Source: Methylobacterium sp. J-068
Lineage (GTDB): Bacteria > Pseudomonadota > Alphaproteobacteria > Rhizobiales > Beijerinckiaceae
DNA: 64,000 nt
Direction: 5' to 3'
NCBI RefSeq assembly: GCF_022829445.1
Contig: NZ_JAKSXY010000122.1
Coordinates: 124,001 to 188,000 of the forward strand
A model generated the notes under the pieces. It had not been told where the DNA came from and made no database searches. It saw only the letters and a program-made list of their open reading frames with translations. A program made the position numbers and the translations under genes. Of the stretch, positions 56,740 to 64,000 are shown in pieces; within the stretch, counting starts at the first letter, position 1; each line of letters starts with the position of its first letter.

Positions 56740-57546
56740 ATGATGGATGCGATGGGCATCGCGAAGGCGGTCGTGCTCGCCGTGGTGGAGGGGGCGACCG
56801 AGTTCATCCCCGTCTCGTCCACCGGGCACCAGCTTCTCGTCGGCCACTTCATCGGCTTTCAGTCGCCCAACAACACCTTCGAGGTGCTGATCCAGCTCGG
56901 AGCGATCCTGGCGATCCTGGCGGTGTATTTCCGCCGGCTCCTCGGCATCACGCTCTCCCTGCCCAACGACCCGAAGGCCCGCCGCTTCGTGGCCGGCATC
57001 CTGCTGGCGTTCCTGCCGGCGGCGATCATCGGCGGCCTCTTCTCGAAATACATCAAGTTCTACCTCTTCAATCCCTGGATCGTGTGCGCGACCCTGGTGG
57101 CCGGCGGCCTGGTGCTCCTCGTCCTCGACGACACCGACCTCGAGGTGAAGAAGCGCGACGTCTTCGACTTCACCCTGCCGATGGACCTGAAGATCGGCTT
57201 TTTCCAGTGCCTCGCGATGATCCCCGGCGTCTCGCGCTCGGGCGCCACCATCGTGGGCGCCATGCTGATGGGCGCCGACAAGCGCTCGGCCACCGAGTTC
57301 TCGTTCTACCTCGCGATCCCCACCATGGCGGGCGCCTTCGCCAAGGACCTGCTCGACAATTACAAGAACCTCTCGAAGGACGATGCCGGGCTGATCGTCA
57401 TCGGCTTCATCGTGGCCTTCATCTCGGCTTTCATCGTGGTGCGCACGGTCCTCGACTACGTCGCCTCGCACGGGTTCCGGCTGTTCGCCTGGTGGCGCAT
57501 CATCGTCGGATCCCTCGGCTTCGCGGGCCTGATCATCTTCGGCTGA
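56740..57546 (+). CDS. uppP: Undecaprenyl-diphosphatase UppP (BacA)
   Basis: Inner-membrane phosphatase recycling the undecaprenyl carrier for peptidoglycan and other glycans. The 268-residue protein has about eight helices. The active-site segments are EGATEFIPVSSTGH (near 18-31) and IPGVSRSGATI (near 163-173). The start may be GTG 56737, ATG 56740 or ATG 56743. It is divergent from the FzlA-like gene, both acting in cell-wall growth. Confidence 0.95.
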   Translation: MMDAMGIAKAVVLAVVEGATEFIPVSSTGHQLLVGHFIGFQSPNNTFEVLIQLGAILAILAVYFRRLLGITLSLPNDPKARRFVAGILLAFLPAAIIGGLFSKYIKFYLFNPWIVCATLVAGGLVLLVLDDTDLEVKKRDVFDFTLPMDLKIGFFQCLAMIPGVSRSGATIVGAMLMGADKRSATEFSFYLAIPTMAGAFAKDLLDNYKNLSKDDAGLIVIGFIVAFISAFIVVRTVLDYVASHGFRLFAWWRIIVGSLGFAGLIIFG

Positions 57547-57728
57547 GCGTCTTCGCCCCGGGCCCGGCGCGCGTCCGCGCCGGGATACATAATACAGGCC
57601 GAAGGGACGATTGCGTCCGCGAGCGGCGCCGTGCAAGGGCTGTCCGGAAATCGATGCCGGCTCTCTTCGGGCCGGCGCACCGGCTCTCCCGGGCCGGCGC
57701 ATGAGAGCCAATGCGGAGGCCCGACCCG

Positions 57729-59588
57729 ATGGAAGACCGTCCCCTCGCCGACCTGTTCCCGCCCGCGACCCGCGAGCGCTGGCTCGGCCTCGTCGACGGT
57801 GTGCTGAAGGGCGGCGACTTCGAGAAGCGGCTGGTCTCGAAGACCGCCGACGGCATCCGCATCGAGCCCCTCTACGAGAAGTCGCCCCCGGTGGCGCAGC
57901 CCGTTCGGGCGCCGGGCCCGTGGCGCATCTCCCAGCGGGTCGATCATCCGGACGGAACGGCGGCCAGCGACCTCGCCCTGGCGGACCTCGAGGGTGGCGC
58001 CGACGCACTCGTCCTCGTCTTCGCCGGTGCTCACGCCGCCCGGGGCCACGGCCTCGCCGCGACGAACGCGGCCGATCTCGACGCCGCCCTCGGCAACGTC
58101 ATGCTGCCGCTCATCGCCACCCGCCTCGATGCCGGTGCGCGCGGAATCGAGGCCGCGAACCTGATCAAGGACGTGGTCGCGGCGCGCGGCGAGACCTTGA
58201 AAGGGCTCGACCTCGATCTCGGCCTCGATCCGATCAGCGTCCTCGCCCGGACCGGCACCCTCGCGGAAGATCATGGCGCCGAGATCGCCCGCATCCTGAC
58301 GGATTTCGATGCCCTGGGCTTCACCGGCCGGGCCTGCCTCGCCGATGGGCGCCCCTATCACGAGGCGGGCGCCAGCGAGGCGGCCGAGCTCGCCGCGACC
58401 CTCGCGACGGCCGTGGCCTACCTGCGCGCGCTGGAGACCGGCGGTCACGCCGTCGAGCGCGCCCGCGACGCCGTTTCGGTGCTGCTCACGGCGGATGCCG
58501 ACGAGTTCCTCACCATCGCCAAGTTCCGGGCCATGCGGCGGCTCTGGGGCCGGGTCGAATCGGCCTGCGGCCTCGCGCCGAGACCGTTGCGCCTGCATGC
58601 TGAGACCGCCTGGCGGATGATGAATCGGCGCGACCCCTTCGTGAACATCCTGCGAACCTCCATGGCGGCCTGCTCGGCCGGCCTCGGCGGCGCGGATTCG
58701 GTGACCGCCCTGCCCTACACGGCCGCACTCGGCCTCGCCGACGCCTTCGCCCGCCGGGTGGTGCGCAACAGCCAGATCGTACTGATCGAGGAATCGAACC
58801 TCGCCCGCGTCGCCGATCCGGCGGCGGGGGCCGGCAGCTTCGAGACCCTCACCGAAGAACTCGCGCAAGCCGCCTGGGCGGGCTTCCAGGAGATCGAGCG
58901 CGAGGGGGGCATCGTCGCCAGCCTCCGCTCGGGAGCGCTTCAGGGGCGCATCGCCGCCACCCGGGCCACGCGCGCGAAGAACGTCGCCACGCGGCGCGAG
59001 GCGATCACCGGCGCCAGCGAATTTCCGTACCTCGCCGAGAAGCCCGTGACCGTGCTGGACGTCCCGGTCGTCGCGGCGCCGCCCGCCGGCGGTTTCGGCA
59101 GCGGCGCGGCACTGACCTGCGAGCCGCTGCCCTCGCTGCGTCTGGCCGAACCCTACGAGGCCCTGCGCGACGCGTCGGACGTCACCCTGGCCGAGACGGG
59201 CCGGCGACCGGTGGTGTTTCTCGCCAATCTCGGTCCCGTGGCGTCCTTCAACGCGCGCTCGACCTTCGCCGCCAACACCTTCGCGGCGGGTGGCATCGAA
59301 GCCGTGAACCAGGAGGGCTTCTCGGACGCCGCCGCTCTGGCCGAGGCCTTCCGGGCGTCGGGCGCGCGGATCGCCTGCCTGTGCTCGTCGGACGCGATCT
59401 ATGCGACGCAGGCGGTGGAGGCCGCCCGGTCCCTGAAGGCGGCGGGCGTCGCGCAGCTTTATCTCGCCGGCCGGCCGGGCGAGCTGAGCGAGGCCCTGAC
59501 GGAGGCGGGCGTGGACGCCTACCTCCAGGCGGGCGGCGACGTCCTGACGCTGCTGACGGGAGCGCTGGCGCACGCGACGGGTGCATGA
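57729..59588 (+). CDS. mcmB: Methylmalonyl-CoA mutase small (beta) subunit
   Basis: A 619-residue non-catalytic partner of the B12-dependent mutase that interconverts methylmalonyl-CoA and succinyl-CoA, used in the ethylmalonyl-CoA pathway and propionate use. It has the barrel domain (ADLEGGADALVLVFAG to NSQIVLIEESNLARVADPA, with RTSMAACSAGLGGADSVTAL) and a C-terminal B12-domain fold. The cobalamin-binding DxHxxG is missing, as expected for this subunit. The large-subunit gene is not in the window. Confidence 0.93.
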   Translation: MEDRPLADLFPPATRERWLGLVDGVLKGGDFEKRLVSKTADGIRIEPLYEKSPPVAQPVRAPGPWRISQRVDHPDGTAASDLALADLEGGADALVLVFAGAHAARGHGLAATNAADLDAALGNVMLPLIATRLDAGARGIEAANLIKDVVAARGETLKGLDLDLGLDPISVLARTGTLAEDHGAEIARILTDFDALGFTGRACLADGRPYHEAGASEAAELAATLATAVAYLRALETGGHAVERARDAVSVLLTADADEFLTIAKFRAMRRLWGRVESACGLAPRPLRLHAETAWRMMNRRDPFVNILRTSMAACSAGLGGADSVTALPYTAALGLADAFARRVVRNSQIVLIEESNLARVADPAAGAGSFETLTEELAQAAWAGFQEIEREGGIVASLRSGALQGRIAATRATRAKNVATRREAITGASEFPYLAEKPVTVLDVPVVAAPPAGGFGSGAALTCEPLPSLRLAEPYEALRDASDVTLAETGRRPVVFLANLGPVASFNARSTFAANTFAAGGIEAVNQEGFSDAAALAEAFRASGARIACLCSSDAIYATQAVEAARSLKAAGVAQLYLAGRPGELSEALTEAGVDAYLQAGGDVLTLLTGALAHATGA

Positions 59589-59655
59589 TCGGGAAACCGA
59601 TCGGCGTCCCGTTCGTTCTCGGCCCAGTCGAGACCATCAGTTCGAACGGAAAACC

Positions 59656-60042
59656 ATGCGACGCGCAGCCTTAGCGGCGACCACCCTCGCTCTTCTCACC
59701 GCTTCCATCGAGGCCGCGGATGCCGCCAAGAAGAAGGTCAAGGTCCCGAACCGCTACGACGGGGCCTGGAGCATCGAGGTCGTGACCCTGGACGGCCCCT
59801 GCGACCGGGCCTACCGCTACGGCGTGCAGATCCGTCGCGGAGAGGCGAGCTACGCGGGAGGCGACTTTAACATCAACGGCCGCGTCTCGCCGTCGGGAGC
59901 GGTGCGGGCCGTGATCGCGCGCGGCAACGATTCCGCCGACGTGGTGGGACGGCTCGGCCGTCAGGGAACGGGCAACGGCACCTGGACCACGACCGGCGTG
60001 ATCTCTTGCAGCGGCCGCTGGAACGCCGAGCGCCGGGGCTGA
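59656..60042 (+). CDS. Predicted secreted small protein
   Basis: A 128-residue protein with a signal peptide (LAATTLALLTASIEAADAA, cleavage near 24) and a mature beta-rich domain. The mature domain has Cys in DGPCDRAYRYGVQI and ISCSGRW that could pair, and the repeated pattern Gly-x-Trp near the end (GTWTTTG). This composition is shared by many alphaproteobacterial exported proteins of unknown role. It lies 67 bp after the mutase gene on the same strand. Confidence 0.65.
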   Translation: MRRAALAATTLALLTASIEAADAAKKKVKVPNRYDGAWSIEVVTLDGPCDRAYRYGVQIRRGEASYAGGDFNINGRVSPSGAVRAVIARGNDSADVVGRLGRQGTGNGTWTTTGVISCSGRWNAERRG

Positions 60043-60185
60043 GCCGGCCCCTGTTGTGGGCTCGCCACTATCCGGCAGGATCGCGATTGTGGCGCGCGCG
60101 ACGCGGGATTCTGCCCTTCTCCGAACGAAATCCGCGGTGAATACTCGGAGCGAATCGAAATTGATTTCGCACGGGGCTTCCCACG

Positions 60186-60617
60186 ATGAAGGCTTTGCTG
60201 TTCGGCGCGTTCGTGACGATGTTCGGATTGGGCAGCGTGGCGGAAGCCGCCGGGCGCAATCCGGTTCAGCCGCACGCGGTGATGTCGCCCCTGGAGAGAG
60301 CGGCGACGGATTGCTTCGCCGAAACCGTGCTGTCGAACCCCACCGCCACCCGTCATGCGCGCGCGGGCCATTGGTACGAGGCGGCCGGCGTCACGGGCTT
60401 CCTCTGCCGGCCGGAAGTCGACGCGATGATCCAGGCGCATGATCGCCTGTACGGGCGCGGCACCGGAGCCCGCTACTTCCAGAACGCTTACACCCGCCAT
60501 CTCGGTCAGGAACTCGCCGCGCGCCTGCAGCCGATGCTGGAGCGCAGGGCCATGGCGAGCGCCGAGCCGCCGGCCGACAAGACCGATCTCCCGGACGAGG
60601 ACAAGCCCGCCCAGTAA
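60186..60617 (+). CDS. Predicted secreted small protein
   Basis: A 143-residue protein with a signal peptide (LLFGAFVTMFGLGSVAEAA). The helical mature domain has two cysteines (TDCFAETVLS, GFLCRPEVDAM) likely to pair, and a charged tail (DKTDLPDEDKPAQ). No family is recognised. It lies between another secreted protein and the PAS-GGDEF gene; a functional link is not shown. Confidence 0.65.
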   Translation: MKALLFGAFVTMFGLGSVAEAAGRNPVQPHAVMSPLERAATDCFAETVLSNPTATRHARAGHWYEAAGVTGFLCRPEVDAMIQAHDRLYGRGTGARYFQNAYTRHLGQELAARLQPMLERRAMASAEPPADKTDLPDEDKPAQ

Positions 60618-60691
60618 TCGGCACGCAACGACCGTTTTCTTAACCTCGATCCACTCAGGATTGCGAAACGGTTTCTTGTGCGTGGGAGGTC

Positions 60692-61822
60692 TTGCTGACG
60701 ACGTCCGATGGTTTCGAGGACGCTTCCCTGCGCGCGGGCGAACCTTCGCCCGGCGCGAGCCTCCCTGGACCTGCCCCCGTGCGCGCCGGACCGCTCGGCC
60801 TGCCTCTGGCGGCGGTTCACCTCGCTCACCGCGTGATGGATGCGGCCGCCATCCGGCAAGCGAGCGATGCCGCGATCATTCGCGGATTGCGGGCCGAATC
60901 CGCCGCACGAGCGGAAATCGTCCGCGCTCAGGCCGCGCTGATCCGATCCCAAGCCGACGCCCTGGCGCATGATCGGACCGTCTTCGAGCAGGCCTCGTCG
61001 GCCGCGCAGATCGGCCTCTGGGAGTGCGATCTGCCGAGCGAGACCCTCCGATGGAGCGGCGGCGTCTACGACATCTTCGAATTTCCGCGCGGTTCGGTGC
61101 CGACCCGGTCGGAAACCCTGGACTGCTACACCGAGGACGCCCGGCGGACGCTCGTCGCGGTGCGGGCCGATGCCATCGCACGCCAATCGAGCTTCGCGCT
61201 CGACACCGAGATCGTCGGCCGACGCGGCGGCCGCCGGTGGATTCGGATCACCGCGACGGTGGAATGCCGGAACCGGGTGCCGGTGCGCATCTTCGGCCTG
61301 AAGCAGGACATCACCGTCGAGAAGCTGCATGCCGACCGCACGCGTTACCTGGCGGAATTCGACGTCATGACCGGGTTGGCGAACCGCGCCGTGTTCCAAT
61401 CCCACCTGGAGAACGTCCGGGCATCCGACGGCCTCCTGCTCGTCGACCTCGACGGCTTCAAGGGGATCAACGACACCCACGGTCACCCCGTGGGCGACGC
61501 CTGCCTGCGGGAGGCGGCACGACGCCTCGGCGAAACCTGCCGCGACGCGGACCTCGTCGCCCGTATCGGCGGAGACGAATTCGCCGTCCTGATCCGGGAC
61601 GATCCGGAGGGTGTCCTCTGCGAGGCGCTCGGTCAACGGATCGTCGCGGCGATGCGCGCGCCTTTGACGCATGGGAGCGAGTGCCTTCGGTTCGGTGCCT
61701 CCGTGGGGATCGCGCAGATGGGACACTCGACACCGGCCGACCTCTTCCTCAGGGCCGACGCCGCCCTGTATGCCGCCAAGGCTGCCGGACGCGGCACGGT
61801 CCGGATTGCCGCGCGGGCCTGA
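60692..61822 (+). CDS. PAS-GGDEF diguanylate cyclase
   Basis: A soluble c-di-GMP synthase of 376 residues if begun at TTG 60692, or 328 from ATG 60836. A helical/coiled segment (about 50-90) leads to a PAS domain (ASSAAQIGLWECDLPSETLR, about 95-200) and then the GGDEF domain. The active site is GGDEF at about 293-297, with an intact RxxD inhibitory site (284-287). The start is uncertain because GGGAGG lies too close to the TTG. No EAL domain follows. Confidence 0.85.
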   Translation: MLTTSDGFEDASLRAGEPSPGASLPGPAPVRAGPLGLPLAAVHLAHRVMDAAAIRQASDAAIIRGLRAESAARAEIVRAQAALIRSQADALAHDRTVFEQASSAAQIGLWECDLPSETLRWSGGVYDIFEFPRGSVPTRSETLDCYTEDARRTLVAVRADAIARQSSFALDTEIVGRRGGRRWIRITATVECRNRVPVRIFGLKQDITVEKLHADRTRYLAEFDVMTGLANRAVFQSHLENVRASDGLLLVDLDGFKGINDTHGHPVGDACLREAARRLGETCRDADLVARIGGDEFAVLIRDDPEGVLCEALGQRIVAAMRAPLTHGSECLRFGASVGIAQMGHSTPADLFLRADAALYAAKAAGRGTVRIAARA

Positions 61823-62058
61823 TCCCGGGGACCGGCCCTCCCCGACGAACGGTCTCCCCCGGAGCTTCGCGCCAGCCCGTCCGCTGGCGTCCTGCGCGGC
61901 GGCGATCGTCGGACTTTGCGCTTTGGGGCGGACCTCGGTTGTGTTTTGGAGCGTTGGCCATGAGATGCCGTCGCTTCGGTGCGGATGCCGTCAACGACCG
62001 CCGGTCGGCACCGCCGACCTCCTCACCGTCCCGTTCCGCTGGGAAATAGGTTCCGCCC

Positions 62059-62493
62059 GTGCCGTCCGCGATCAAGGCCACAGCCGCACCGAAGAAGATC
62101 AAGGCCAAAGCCGAATCCGCCAAGGGGCATGTCGCGAAGGGGCATGTCGCCAAGACGCAAGGCGCCAAGACACAAGGCGCCAAGCGCCAACCTGCCAAGC
62201 ATCCTCCTGCCAAGAAGAGCCCGCCTGCCAAGCGTCCTCCTGCGGAGCGTTCCCCCGCCAAGAGCCCACCCACGGCGCACCGCGCCGCGAAGCAGCAGGT
62301 CTTCCTCGTCGCGGCGCAGCGCCGGCGCGAGGCCCTGCGCGTCTATGCCGTGCTGACGAGTTCCGAGGCGGTGGCGCTCGCCATCGTCGAGGCGGCGAGT
62401 GCCGAGGACGTCACCGTCGAGCCGGTCGGCCGCCTCTCGAAGAAGCTGGCGCGCCCGCTCCGGCTCCTGATCGGCGAGCCGCACCCCATCTAA
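62059..62493 (+). CDS. Histone-H1-like Lys/Ala/Pro-rich protein
   Basis: A 144-residue basic protein. Residues 1-80 are a Lys/Ala/Pro tail with a five-residue repeat ending in AK (AK at 21, 26, 31, 36, 41, 46 and 51), resembling linker-histone tails and AlgP- or HupB-type tails that bind DNA or RNA. Residues 80-144 (VFLVAAQRRREALRVYAVLT onward) look like a folded alpha/beta domain of unknown family. The start is GTG at 62059. An 88-bp dispersed repeat begins at its stop. Confidence 0.65.
   Translation: MPSAIKATAAPKKIKAKAESAKGHVAKGHVAKTQGAKTQGAKRQPAKHPPAKKSPPAKRPPAERSPAKSPPTAHRAAKQQVFLVAAQRRREALRVYAVLTSSEAVALAIVEAASAEDVTVEPVGRLSKKLARPLRLLIGEPHPI
62119..62214 (+). repeat. 15-bp-period repeat encoding xxxAK pentapeptides
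   Basis: Paired near-identical units encode GHVAK GHVAK, then TQGAK TQGAK, then RQPAK HPPAK. The pairwise pattern suggests recent duplication. Confidence 0.75.
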
Positions 62494-62580
62494 GACCGGT
62501 TTCGGTTGATCCCTTCGGGACGATCAGACGCGACGGGTCCCCTCATCACCGAACTGATCAGGCCGAAACAGTATGAGACG
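62493..62580. repeat. 88-bp dispersed repeat, copy B
   Basis: Gap-free match to 23110-23197 at about 77 of 88 positions. Like copy A it starts at the last base of a plus-strand stop codon and lies between converging genes; it ends 2 bp before the lepA stop codon. Confidence 0.8.
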
Positions 62581-62582
62581 GA

Positions 62583-64000
<1,418 letters not shown>

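Overview
The window is one contiguous piece of a GC-rich alphaproteobacterial chromosome. The best guess is a Methylobacterium/Methylorubrum-type member of the Hyphomicrobiales. The evidence is strong G/C bias at third codon positions, TTGACA-N17-CTATnn-type promoters, an RcdA-like (DUF1465) cell-cycle gene, a stand-alone methylmalonyl-CoA mutase small subunit, an ATP-type PEP carboxykinase, and the order rplU-rpmA-obgE-proB-proA-nadD-rsfS-rlmH-envC-ctpA-yibQ-rppH typical of the order. I see no phage, insertion sequence, CRISPR array, rRNA or tRNA. The region is mainly housekeeping DNA with small accessory pockets.

Layout. 1-5750: a dispersed inverted repeat, a PilZ-like protein, pckA facing left, then recR, def-fmt-truA. 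5757-11391: dapE, a MoeB-like E1 enzyme, an ABC exporter, rpmE and rcdA, then an intergenic region holding a minus-strand intrinsic terminator (candidate sRNA) and the rpmH promoter. 11392-15671: rpmH-rnpA-yidC, engB, a DUF423 protein and two coupled tiny membrane proteins. 15682-25610: a carboxymuconolactone decarboxylase-like protein, a Glyoxalase_8-type protein, an AtoE-like transporter, clpB with a candidate heat-shock promoter, a MOSC protein, an AlgX/AlgJ-like plus TPR fusion and small orphans. 25877-30318: argB, then a complete, tightly overlapping siaB-siaC-siaD-siaA signalling operon on the minus strand. 30733-38096: HAD nucleotidase and zincin, an O-antigen-ligase-like protein, a WD40 group, a YoaK-family protein preceded by four tandem mini-ORFs, a receiver protein, and a ROK-type protein whose two halves are in swapped order. 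38220-50123: the conserved minus-strand block running from rplU to rppH and a DUF2939 gene. 50328-64000: a HerA-like ATPase, an OlsB-like N-acyltransferase with a collagen-like insert, a queG/SDR/FzlA-like group beside uppP, the methylmalonyl-CoA mutase small subunit, two small secreted proteins, a PAS-GGDEF cyclase, a histone-H1-like protein, a second copy of an 88-bp dispersed repeat, and lepA running off the right edge.

How the genes work together. Most serve translation and ribosome assembly (L31, L34, L21, L27, def, fmt, truA, rnpA, engB, obgE, rsfS, rlmH, queG, lepA), envelope growth and division (yidC, uppP, envC, ctpA, FzlA-like), proteostasis (clpB) and amino-acid or central carbon metabolism (pckA, dapE, argB, proBA, mutase). 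The signalling content is c-di-GMP centred: two GGDEF proteins, a PilZ-like protein and the Sia switch. The observations most worth following are the circularly permuted ROK protein (36993-38096), the tandem start-codon/uORF cascade before the YoaK-family gene (35868-35938), the rearranged Sia operon, the collagen-like acyltransferase insert and the candidate sRNA upstream of rpmH.
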